A program made the translations under genes and the position numbers. A stretch of DNA of 64,000 nt from Brachybacterium saurashtrense (GTDB lineage: Bacteria > Actinomycetota > Actinomycetes > Actinomycetales > Dermabacteraceae): NCBI RefSeq assembly GCF_003355475.1, contig NZ_CP031356.1:1984001-2048000 (forward strand), read 5' to 3'. The notes beneath the pieces were generated by a model. It did no database searches. It worked only from the letters and a program-made list of their open reading frames with translations, and was not told where the DNA came from. This document shows, piece by piece, positions 32,648-40,220 of the stretch. The first letter of the stretch is position 1. Every line of letters starts with the position of its first letter.

Positions 32648-33769
32648 ATGCCGAGGCCCGCTCCGCCCGCCGTCCGCCTGCTCGACTCCGCGATCGTCGC
32701 CGGGACAGTGCCCGGCGGGATCGTCGCGCACGGGCGGGATCCCGAGCCCGTGGCCCGCGGTGCCGCCGCTCCGGGCGGGGCGCCGTTCCCGGTCGACGCG
32801 ATCGTGCGCATCCAGTCGATGACCAAGGTGCTCACGGCGGTGGCGGCGCTGCGCCTGGTGGAGCGGGGCGCGCTCGCGCTGGACGCCCCCGTCGGGCGCT
32901 GGCTGCCCGAGCTCGCCGCACCGTACGCGCTCCCCCGTCCCGACGCCCCGCTCGAGGCCGCCGTCCCGTGCCGCACCCCGATCACACTGCGCCACCTGCT
33001 GACCTGCACCTCCGGGCTGGGGATCGCGACCGCCGACGGGCCGCTGCGCGAGGCGATGGCGGCGGCCGGGCTCGAGGGCGGCCCGGCGCCGTGGAGCCTC
33101 GGGGCCGACGAGTGGCTCGCCGCTCTCGGTGCGCTGCCGCTGGCGGGCGAGCCCGGGACGGTGTGGCGGTATCACCACTCCTTCGGCGTGCTGGGGATCC
33201 TGCTCTCCCGCGTGACCGGCGGGCCGCTCGATGCGCACCTGCGCGCCGATCTCCTGGACCCCCTGGGGATGGTGGACACCGGGACATTCGTGCCCGCAGG
33301 GCAGCGGCACCGACTGCCGCCCGCGTTCTCGGTGGAGGACGGCGAGCTCGTGGAGGCCGAGCCCGCGGCGGGCGGTCCGCACGTGGGCGAGCCCGCTCAG
33401 GACGTCTCCCACGGCGAGCTGGTCTCCACCGCCGCGGACTACCTGCGCTTCCTGCGCGCGCTGCGGGACGGGGAGCTGCTCGAGGCCGCGCACCTCGCGC
33501 TGCTCACCGCCGATCAGGTGCCCGCCGAGGTCAAGCGGCCGGATTCCTTCTACCCCGGGTTCTGGGACGGCACGGGCTGGGGGTTCGGCACCAGCGTGGT
33601 GACCGGGGGTGCGCATCGCGGCCGCTGGGGCTGGTCGGGAGGATTCGGCACGGATTTCTTCGTGGACGGTGACGGGACGATCGGGCTGCTGCTCACGCAG
33701 GTGGAGATCGGTGAGCACCTGATGCCGCTGCTCGAGGCGTTCCAGGACCTGCCGGCGCCGACGCGCTGA
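32648..33769 (+). CDS. Serine hydrolase, class C beta-lactamase-like
   Basis: The 373-residue protein belongs to the beta-lactamase/esterase family. The nucleophile motif SxxK is SMTK (residues 57-60), followed by the LRHLLTCTSGLG segment, a YxN-like WRYHHSFGVLG and a C-terminal WGWSGGFGTDFFVD. No signal peptide is visible, so it is probably cytosolic. Family members are esterases, D-aminopeptidases or lactamases; the YHH in place of YxN argues against simply calling it a lactamase. ATG 32648 is probably leaderless. Confidence 0.84.
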   Translation: MPRPAPPAVRLLDSAIVAGTVPGGIVAHGRDPEPVARGAAAPGGAPFPVDAIVRIQSMTKVLTAVAALRLVERGALALDAPVGRWLPELAAPYALPRPDAPLEAAVPCRTPITLRHLLTCTSGLGIATADGPLREAMAAAGLEGGPAPWSLGADEWLAALGALPLAGEPGTVWRYHHSFGVLGILLSRVTGGPLDAHLRADLLDPLGMVDTGTFVPAGQRHRLPPAFSVEDGELVEAEPAAGGPHVGEPAQDVSHGELVSTAADYLRFLRALRDGELLEAAHLALLTADQVPAEVKRPDSFYPGFWDGTGWGFGTSVVTGGAHRGRWGWSGGFGTDFFVDGDGTIGLLLTQVEIGEHLMPLLEAFQDLPAPTR

Positions 33770-33852
33770 GAGCAGACGCCAGGCGGAGAGCGGACGGCGG
33801 GCTGAGAGCGCACGGCGGGGTGGCTCGCTCCGCGGCGGGCCCACCGCCGCTC

Positions 33853-34251
33853 TCAGTCCCCGCGCGCCTCGAGCTCGGCGATCAGACGCGCCGGCGCGAC
33901 GGTGCGGTACGACTCCTCGACCAGCTCCGCGAGCTCGGCGTCGTCGGTGCGGTCGTCGAGGTCGATCCCCAGCCACCCCGACGGACCGAGATACGCGGGC
34001 ACGAAGCTGCGCGCGTCCTCGGCGAGCGCGGCCCGCTCCGCAGCGGGCAGGTGCACCAGCACCGACCGCGGATGCTGCTCCCAGGCGCCGTCGACCTTGC
34101 GCGCTCCGCCGTAGTAGCAGGGCACCTTCACGGTGTGGAAGGCGGGCCGGCCATGACTGACCTTCTCCTCCGCCCCCGGCAGTGCGAGCGCGATCGTGCG
34201 GACCCGCTCGAGCACCGGATCGTCGTCGTCGAACATCTGCGGATGCGGCAT
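33853..34251 (-). CDS. MmcQ/YjbR-family DNA-binding protein
   Basis: A 132-residue single-domain protein of the YjbR fold, with ALPGAEEKVSHGRPAFHTV near the N-terminus and YLGPSGWLGIDL in the middle, both typical. Family members have a double-stranded-DNA-binding-like fold but no assigned role. ATG 34251 is chosen because GGAGG stands eight bases before it; a GTG further upstream adds 17 residues without homology. Confidence 0.8.
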   Translation of the reverse strand: MPHPQMFDDDDPVLERVRTIALALPGAEEKVSHGRPAFHTVKVPCYYGGARKVDGAWEQHPRSVLVHLPAAERAALAEDARSFVPAYLGPSGWLGIDLDDRTDDAELAELVEESYRTVAPARLIAELEARGD

Positions 34252-34316
34252 GGGGCGATCCTCCCCCGATTCCTGCGCGAGGACCACGCCCCGCCGCGAC
34301 ATGATGCGATGGAGGG

Positions 34317-34517
34317 ATGGATTCTCTGCCCTTCGTGCTCCTGCTCCTCGTGGCCCTGGTCGACGCCGGCATCGGGCTCTGGTTCCTCCGCCAGGGCCTC
34401 GCGGCGGGTGCGAGGTCCGCTCAGGGCCGCCCCCGGGTGATGCTCGCCGGGTCGATGATGCTCGGCGCGGTCCTCATCGCCGCCCTCGCCTTCTTCCTCT
34501 TCCCGCCGTTCGGCTGA
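34317..34517 (+). CDS. Small two-helix membrane protein
   Basis: The 66-residue product has two hydrophobic helices (about residues 5-25 and 42-62) joined by a basic loop (RQGLAAGARSAQGRPR). No family is recognised. ATG 34317 directly follows GGAGGG, which is too close for an efficient Shine-Dalgarno. The start is divergent from the YjbR gene. Codon use is GC3-rich like its neighbours, supporting a real gene, but the function is unknown. Confidence 0.6.
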   Translation: MDSLPFVLLLLVALVDAGIGLWFLRQGLAAGARSAQGRPRVMLAGSMMLGAVLIAALAFFLFPPFG

Positions 34518-34648
34518 CGGCCGCGGCAGCGCTCCGTCGCTGCCGGGCCGTCACTGCCCTGCCGACACTGACGCGCCGCCACCGCCGAGCCGTCACTGCC
34601 GCGCAATCGCCGCCGGGCCGGCTCGGCGGGTTCGGCACGGCGGGATCG

Positions 34649-35548
34649 TCACTGCCAGGTCGCGGTGTCCGGGTCCACACCGTGGGTACGGGCGTTCTCC
34701 TCGATGACGGTGCGCAGCCAGGCTCCGAGACCCTCGGCCCGCTGGTCGTAGTGGGCGGCGAAGCGCGGATCCTCGGTGTACATCCGTGCGAGGACCACCT
34801 GCATCGCGTGCGTGCAGTCGTAGTGCCTCGCGATCGTGGCGCGATGGCGCTCCGCCAGCACGTTCGCCTCCTCGCTGCCGGGGACGACGCCGCCGGCCAG
34901 CGCCGCGGCGAGCGCGGTCTCGACGTCGTCGACCTCGTCCTTCAGGGCCTGCCACCCGGCGGCGTCCCGGCCTCGCGCCCGGGCGGCGGACTGCGCCCAG
35001 ACCTCGCTGTCGCCCCAGCGCTCGCGGGCCTCGTCCTGCCAGGCGGGGTCCCAGTCGGTGCCGAAGATGCGAGCCTGCTCCTCCACGCTGATCCCGATGC
35101 CCGGGGTGTCGGTGCTGTCCGTGGGGCCCTGGGTGGTGGGTGGTGTCGTGTCCATGGTGGTCCTCTCGATCATCTCGTCGACGGCGCGTGCCGTCCTCTC
35201 CAGTCGGCGGATCCTCTCGGTGAGGAGGGTCCGCTGGCGGCGCAGGTGCTCGCGGGGGTCGACCGAGGGATCGTCGAGGATCCGCCCGATCTCCGCGAGC
35301 GCCAGACCGAGCTCTCGATAGACCAGGACCCGGTGGATCCGGGCCACGTCCTGCGCGTCGTACAGCCGGTAGCCGGACCAGGTGCGGCCGCCGGGGCGCA
35401 CCAGGCCGATCGCGTCCCAGTGGTGCAGGGTGCGCACGCTGACGCCGACCAGTTCGGCGACGCGCCCCACGGTGAGCTCCTCAGGTGCTGTCGGGGGCGC
35501 TGTCCCCGGTGCTGTCCGGGGTGCTGTGTCTGGTGCTGTCTCGGTCAT
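34649..35548 (-). CDS. MerR-family regulator with TipAS antibiotic-recognition domain
   Basis: The 299-residue protein has an N-terminal MerR winged helix (residues 26-95; GRVAELVGVSVRTLHHWDAIGLV), a dimerisation coiled coil (about 100-130), and a C-terminal TipAS domain (about 155-299) that in TipA binds thiopeptides and similar ligands. A Thr/Pro-rich linker joins them. ATG 35548 follows GGAAGG. A 7-bp inverted repeat just upstream, next to a TTGACC -35, looks like the TipA operator, so it probably controls itself. Its divergent neighbour is a nucleoside hydrolase. The Ala/Pro/Thr repeat at the N-terminus is low complexity. Confidence 0.88.
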   Translation of the reverse strand: MTETAPDTAPRTAPGTAPPTAPEELTVGRVAELVGVSVRTLHHWDAIGLVRPGGRTWSGYRLYDAQDVARIHRVLVYRELGLALAEIGRILDDPSVDPREHLRRQRTLLTERIRRLERTARAVDEMIERTTMDTTPPTTQGPTDSTDTPGIGISVEEQARIFGTDWDPAWQDEARERWGDSEVWAQSAARARGRDAAGWQALKDEVDDVETALAAALAGGVVPGSEEANVLAERHRATIARHYDCTHAMQVVLARMYTEDPRFAAHYDQRAEGLGAWLRTVIEENARTHGVDPDTATWQ

Positions 35549-35564
35549 GTGGACCACCTTCCGG

Positions 35565-35586
35565 CCTCACGTCGCGTGAGGGTCAA
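35565..35586 (-). promoter_or_regulatory. MerR/TipA-type operator with -35 element
   Basis: CCTCACG-(3)-CGTGAGG (35565-35581) is a perfect 7-bp inverted repeat that directly abuts TTGACC (35586-35581) on the minus strand. TipA-family regulators bind CCTCACGT-ACGTGAGG-type sites placed between the -35 and -10. No convincing -10 is seen at the expected position. Confidence 0.65.
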
Positions 35587-35612
35587 GCCCATCCTCCGCC
35601 CTCCCCGGACCG

Positions 35613-35672
35613 CCCGCACCCGGACGACGCGCACCCGGACTGCGCGCACCTGGACCGCGCGCATCCGGACGT
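35613..35672. repeat. Four 15-bp tandem units upstream of the nucleoside hydrolase
   Basis: Four imperfect copies of a 15-bp unit (CGCGCACCCGGACTG type) end just before the nucleoside hydrolase -10 element, covering its -35 region. Confidence 0.7.
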
Positions 35673-35675
35673 CCG

Positions 35676-35681
35676 TAGGCT
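35676..35681 (+). promoter_or_regulatory. Leaderless -10 element of the nucleoside hydrolase gene
   Basis: TAGGCT ends six bases before ATG 35688; no Shine-Dalgarno intervenes. Confidence 0.55.
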
Positions 35682-35687
35682 GAGCCC

Positions 35688-36647
35688 ATGGCATTCCCTC
35701 TCCTGGTCGACTGCGACACCGGCATCGACGACGCTCTCGCCCTCGCCTATCTCGCCTGTCGCCAGGACGTGGACGTGGTGGGCCTCGTCTCCAGCGGCGG
35801 GAACGTCCCCGCCGCGACCGTGCACCGAAATAACCTCGCGCTCACGGGCATGCTCGGCCTGGACGCGCCGGTGGCGCTGGGGGCGGATCGCCCGCTGGTG
35901 GAGCCGCCGATATTCGCCGACGACACCCACGGCCCTCACGGTCTGGGCCATGCGCAGGTGCCGGCGCCCGCTCGCGACGAGGATCCGCGCTCGGGGGCGC
36001 AGCTGTGGGTGGACCTGGCGCGGGAGCGGCCCGGCGAGCTGGTGGGCCTGGTGCTGGGCCCGCACACGAATCTCGCGCTGGCGCTGGAGATCGAGCCGGA
36101 GCTGCCGCGGCTGCTGCGCCGCCTGCACGTGATGGGCGGGGCGATCCACCACCGCGGCAACACGGGGCCGACGAGCGAGTGGAACATCGCGGTGGATCCC
36201 GAGGCGGCGCAGCAGGTGCTGGCCTCGTTCTCGGCGGCGCCGCGACGTCCGGTGCTGGGCGCGCTGCAGGCCACGGAGGCGATCGTGTTCCGGGCCCCGG
36301 AGCTGGACCGGCTCGAACACCTGGCCAGGCGGTCCGTGCACCCGGTCGCGCGGATCCTCGCGGACGCGGTGCGCTTCTACTTCGAGTTCCATGAGGCCGA
36401 CGGTTTCGGCTGGACGGCGCACGTGCACGACCCGCTGGTCACCGCGCACGCGGTCACCGGGGACTTCGCCGGCACCCGCCCGTTGGCCGTGGACGTCGAG
36501 CTGGCGGGCACCCTCACCCGGGGGCAGACCGTGGGCGACGAGCTGGGTCGCTGGGGCCGGGAGCCGAACGTCGATCTGCTCACCGAGGTGGCGGCCGAGG
36601 AGTTCGTCGAGCATCTGCTGGCGACCTTCGAGGCCGGCCTGGACTGA
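35688..36647 (+). CDS. Inosine/uridine-preferring nucleoside hydrolase family protein
   Basis: The 319-residue enzyme has the N-terminal Ca2+-binding DCDTGIDDALAL motif (residues 8-19) and the conserved HVMGGAIHHRGN and EWNIAVDPEAA segments of IUNH, which hydrolyse ribonucleosides to base and ribose. The HDPL motif near residue 246 supplies the catalytic-site histidine and a metal ligand. Length fits the family. The 3' end converges on the HNH gene. Confidence 0.92.
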   Translation: MAFPLLVDCDTGIDDALALAYLACRQDVDVVGLVSSGGNVPAATVHRNNLALTGMLGLDAPVALGADRPLVEPPIFADDTHGPHGLGHAQVPAPARDEDPRSGAQLWVDLARERPGELVGLVLGPHTNLALALEIEPELPRLLRRLHVMGGAIHHRGNTGPTSEWNIAVDPEAAQQVLASFSAAPRRPVLGALQATEAIVFRAPELDRLEHLARRSVHPVARILADAVRFYFEFHEADGFGWTAHVHDPLVTAHAVTGDFAGTRPLAVDVELAGTLTRGQTVGDELGRWGREPNVDLLTEVAAEEFVEHLLATFEAGLD

Positions 36648-36681
36648 CTCGGCGCCGCCGGCGGCACGTCTCGCCGTCGCC

Positions 36682-38500
36682 TCAGCCCCGTGCGCTGCGC
36701 GGCGGCCGCCGTCGGGGTGCGGGAAGGACGCACCGCGCGACGACGTCGGCCCTCCACGTCGGGCCGCGGCCGTGCTGTCGCCCGGCGCGGCGGGGCCGAC
36801 ATCCGATGCGGCGGGGCTGACATGCGGTGCGGCGGGGCGGTCGTCGGGGAGGTCCTGCGCGGCCGAATCGACCTGCGCGAGGGCATGCCGGAGAGCGTCG
36901 ACGAGGGTGTGGCCGGGCGGGGGTTCGGGAGTGGGCACCAGTTCTGGTGCGGGGGCAGGTGTCGGATCCGCTGCCGGCCCCTCGTCCCGTGCGGCCACTG
37001 CCGGTTCGGGCTCCTGCGCCGCCCGGCGTGCGGCGCGGCGTGCGGCGCGGCGGGCCGCCGTGCCGAGCGGATCGAAGTTCACGCCGCCGCGCCGTCGAAC
37101 CTGTCCGTAGCGGGAGCGCCATTCCACGGTGCGTCGCACGCCGTCCTCGTCGGTGAGCACGCGTGCGCTCTCGCCGGCGAGCTCCTTCTGGTTGTCGGCG
37201 GCGCACAGCCCGTTGCCGTTCTCGAGCGTTGTCCTCCCGCCCTCGGACCAGGGCACGATGTGGTCGATCTGTCTGATGCTCGCCTCGCAGTGCGGGGCCC
37301 GGCAGGTCTGGTGGGCGAGGCGGAGCTGGCGTGCCATCCCTGCCGGGAACTCCCGGGCACGGGACTCCACGGCGGTGAGCTGGCCGTCCTCCATGTCCAC
37401 GTAGAGCCGCCTCAGGGTGAGGGCGAGCTCGTCGTCGCCCGCGCCGTCGAGTGCGCGCAGCATCTCCTCGCGCACGTGGTCGTAGGGCACGCCGCCGAAT
37501 CCCTCGACGGTGGCGGAGTCCGCGTGGCGTGGTGCCAGCAGCGACCGGTCGGTGATGAGCACGCCGATGTCGAGGGTGGACGGGTCCACGCCGTTCCCGC
37601 GCCCGATCAGGGCGTCGGCGAACAGGTCCGCCATGATCTGCTGATGACCGCGCCGGTCCCCGCCCGCTCGCGCCTTCTCCGCGGCGACCGAGAGGCCCTT
37701 GCGGATCCGTGCGCCGTCGATCCCGCTCACATGGGCGGTGAGCGTGGCCATGCCGTACCGGCCCCGGCGCACCGTCACCGAGCGCTCGCGGCGGGCCTTC
37801 TGATGGCGTGCGGCGGCGCCCTCGGGATCCAGCGCGTGCAGCACCCGCTCGGCTTCGTCGCCCCACTGCTGGGGCCCGCAGGCCTCGAGATGGGCGAGGT
37901 GGGCGGTGAGCACGGCGTCCACCTGGCGGCGCTGCTCCGGCGTGGCGGGCGCCATCACCCGCCCCACGGTGTGGCTCGAGGCCGGGACCATCCTCCCCTG
38001 CGCGAGGGCCGTGAGCATCCCGGGCATCGAGGCGACCAGGCGGCGGCTGGAGGACATCGTCTGCCCGGCGGCGGAGGTGGAGCGCCTCAGCACCGCGGAG
38101 GCCTCGGCCCGCGCCACCGCCCGGGCCTGCCGACGCGTCTCGCCCCGGGCGAGGCTGTCCGCCTGCACCGCGGCCTCGAGATGCACGAGTGCACGGGGGC
38201 CTGCACCGCCGCCACGGCGCCGGTCACCTTCTCCAGCTCGTCCAGCAGTGCGATCGCCTGCTGCGGGGAGAGCTCCTCCAGGGACGACGACGCCCCGTGG
38301 GCGCCCAGCTGTGCGAGAGCGGCGCGCGTCGGCGCGATGTCCACGCCGCCCACGGAGACGCCCTCCGGGCCGACGACCAGAGCGCCCGCCGCAGGCTCCC
38401 CGCCAGCGGCCCCGGCGTTCGTGCGCGCGGTGCCGGGCGCCCGACGCCCGTCACCGGCCTCCGGGCGCTCGGGGCGCTCCTCGCACGACTCGAAATTCAT
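36682..38500 (-). pseudogene. DUF222 / HNH endonuclease gene with a frameshift
   Basis: The N-terminal piece (from ATG 38500, MNFESCEERPERPEAGDG) runs in one frame through SLEELSPQQAIALLDELEKV to a GGCCCCC run (C5; 38199-38195 on the minus strand), while the rest continues in another frame as RALVHLEAAVQADSLARGETRRQARA. Joining the frames by one extra or two fewer C gives an uninterrupted DUF222 protein ending in an HNH domain (QIDHIVPWSEGGRTTLENGNG). The 3' end is also unclear: the HNH frame has no stop until 35583, inside the antisense of the nucleoside hydrolase, whereas a TGA at 36682-36684 lies in a shifted frame just after a GGGG run. Either two sequencing slips, phase variation or decay could explain this. 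The 13E12-type family is often multicopy in actinobacteria. Confidence 0.7.
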
Positions 38501-38570
38501 ATCTCGATCTTCTCATGCCGCACCGATAAAGGGAAGGCAAAACACAGAACTACTCCCCAGTAATTCACGA

Positions 38571-38938
38571 TTGTAAAAACCGGGACAGTGGGGAGAACCA
38601 GTCATTGTGGATAACAGCGCATCGGGGAGGGTCGATCATTGTGGATAACGGTGCATTGGGGAGGATCAGCCATTGTGGATGACCATTCAATGGGGAGCGC
38701 CGGGCGCTGCGGATGGCCACTCTCAGGAGGGTGGGTCCGCCGCGCATGACCATCCCCGGACGACCAGTCCGCCGCGCACGGCCAGCATCCGGGAGGCCAC
38801 TCCCCCGCATGCGCCAGGACTCCATATGGCCGCGCCGGCGCGGCCGACCAGGATTCGGGAGGGCACACAGATGCCGGAGGATCTCGCTTCGGAGAGGGTT
38901 CAGAAATGTGGATGACTATCATCGGGGGAGGGATACTC
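38571..38938. repeat. 34-bp tandem array with DnaA-box-like motifs
   Basis: This gene-free stretch (38501-39120) between the HNH gene and the MaoC gene contains units of exactly 34 bp with related positions at 38572, 38606, 38640, 38674 and 38708; later units drift (about 32-36 bp), and another good copy lies near 38907. The core TGTGGATAA (38606-38614 and 38640-38648) is the complement of TTATCCACA, the canonical DnaA box; 38674 and 38907 have TGTGGATGA and 38708 TGCGGATGG. A second conserved block, TGGGGAG, follows about 15 bases after each core. The leftmost 100 bases are notably AT-richer than the surroundings. No plausible gene is seen in this stretch. Confidence 0.75.
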
Positions 38939-39120
38939 CCGCCGCGCGCACATCGTGCCGAATACGCCGAGATCGGTGGTCGACCCACTCCCACAGGGTC
39001 ACGATGGATTATTCGTCGCTCTCCCTCTCGACAGACGATCACCCGGACGACGAACCGGCGGCACCCCTCCCCTCCGGGAGGCGTGCCGCCGGTCGCGAGG
39101 TGCGGAGCCCGCGGTGACTC

Positions 39121-40215
39121 TCAGCCGTCGAGCATCGTCACCTGCACCTCGAAGCAGCGCCGCGCGGGCTTCTCGCCGCGGGCGGCACGCCACCCCACGC
39201 AGTGCACGGCGCTCCGGCCACGCTCTGCGCCGCGACCGCGCTCTGCGCCCGACGAGCTCCGCACACCGGGCTCGTCCGCATAGGCGACGAGGACGCTGCC
39301 GGGCAGAGTCACCGGGGCGTCGAAGGTGACGTCCCAGCGCAGCGGGCGCGAGAGGTCCACGCGCGACTCGGTGAAGGCGCGCGAGGCGGTGTACATCCCG
39401 TGCGCGATGGCTCGCGGGAAGCCGAACGCCTTCGCGGAGACGGCGGAGAGGTGGATCGGGTTGACGTCCCCGGAGACCGCCGCGTACCGGCGGCCGGTGT
39501 CCGCCCCGAGGTGCCACCGCCCCGTCGGCCGCGGGGGCACGAAGTCCGCGCGGGCGCGGGAGCCGCCGGACGCCGTCGGCGCCGTTCCCGAGGCCTCGCC
39601 GGCGGAGGGCTCCGCCCCGCCGCGCACCAGGTAGGTGGAGACGTCGGTGGCGATGATCTCGCCGTCCTCGCCGAGGATGGTGGAGACCGCCTCGAAGGTG
39701 CGCCCCTTGCGATGCGGTCGCAGGTCCCGCACCCGGCACTCGACGTCCACCAGCTCGCCCACCCGCACCGGCCGGTGCTGCAGCACCTGGTTGCGCAGGT
39801 GCACCAGGCCCAGCAGCGGGAAGGGAAAGTCGCGCCGGGCCATCAGCGCGAGCGAGACCGGGAAAGCGAGCACGTGGAGCACCCCCGGGTGCACCAGATC
39901 GGTGGCGGGCCCGCCCATCAGGTGGTCGAAGTCGCGGGCGCGCTCGGCGTCGATCCGCACGCCGCGCACCCGGTAGGCGATCCGGGGCAGCACCGGGCCG
40001 CGCCGGTCCGTGCGCGAGGTCCCACGGGCAGTGCCGCGGGCAGCACCGCCGGTGCCTCCCGTCGCGCCGCCGCGGGAGCCGCGCCGGCCGCCGAGCGCCG
40101 AGCGGGGGTCGAGCGCGGCGGCGTAGATCGCGGGGAAGGAGGGGACGTCAGAGAGGTCCTTGACCGTCTCCTCCGCCCCGTCGCCCTGCGGGTCCCGTGT
40201 GGTGTGCGTGGTCAT
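39121..40215 (-). CDS. MaoC-family (R)-specific enoyl-CoA/ACP hydratase, HtdX-like
   Basis: The 364-residue protein has a double hot-dog layout: an N-terminal MaoC-like half (about 75-200) and a catalytic C-terminal half with the hydratase-2 motif (YAAVSGDVNPIHLS, Asp and His) followed by FPRAIAHGMYTASRA. A Gly/Arg-rich insert of about 30 residues sits near residue 45. It probably hydrates trans-2-enoyl thioesters to (R)-3-hydroxyacyl forms. It lies five bases downstream of the FabG4-like gene, as htdX follows fabG4 in mycobacteria. ATG 40215 is chosen; a GTG at 40224 overlapping the previous stop is possible. Confidence 0.86.
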   Translation of the reverse strand: MTTHTTRDPQGDGAEETVKDLSDVPSFPAIYAAALDPRSALGGRRGSRGGATGGTGGAARGTARGTSRTDRRGPVLPRIAYRVRGVRIDAERARDFDHLMGGPATDLVHPGVLHVLAFPVSLALMARRDFPFPLLGLVHLRNQVLQHRPVRVGELVDVECRVRDLRPHRKGRTFEAVSTILGEDGEIIATDVSTYLVRGGAEPSAGEASGTAPTASGGSRARADFVPPRPTGRWHLGADTGRRYAAVSGDVNPIHLSAVSAKAFGFPRAIAHGMYTASRAFTESRVDLSRPLRWDVTFDAPVTLPGSVLVAYADEPGVRSSSGAERGRGAERGRSAVHCVGWRAARGEKPARRCFEVQVTMLDG

Positions 40216-40220
40216 GGCGC

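Noticed and set aside
32648..33769. True antibiotic-resistance beta-lactamase
   Set aside because: No export signal and the second motif is YHH-like rather than YxN; the broader serine hydrolase label is safer.
35583..36681. Continuation of the HNH frame antisense to the nucleoside hydrolase gene
   Set aside because: The amino acid composition changes after about 36690 and the region is fully occupied by the nucleoside hydrolase; I treat it as readthrough of an unreliable 3' end.
38571..38938. CRISPR array
   Set aside because: The whole 34-bp unit repeats without intervening unique spacers, and there are no cas genes.
38602..39042. Small proteins in the repeat region
   Set aside because: Frames arise from 34-bp units (not divisible by three), with Pro/Ser/His/Trp-rich translations and no ribosome-binding site.
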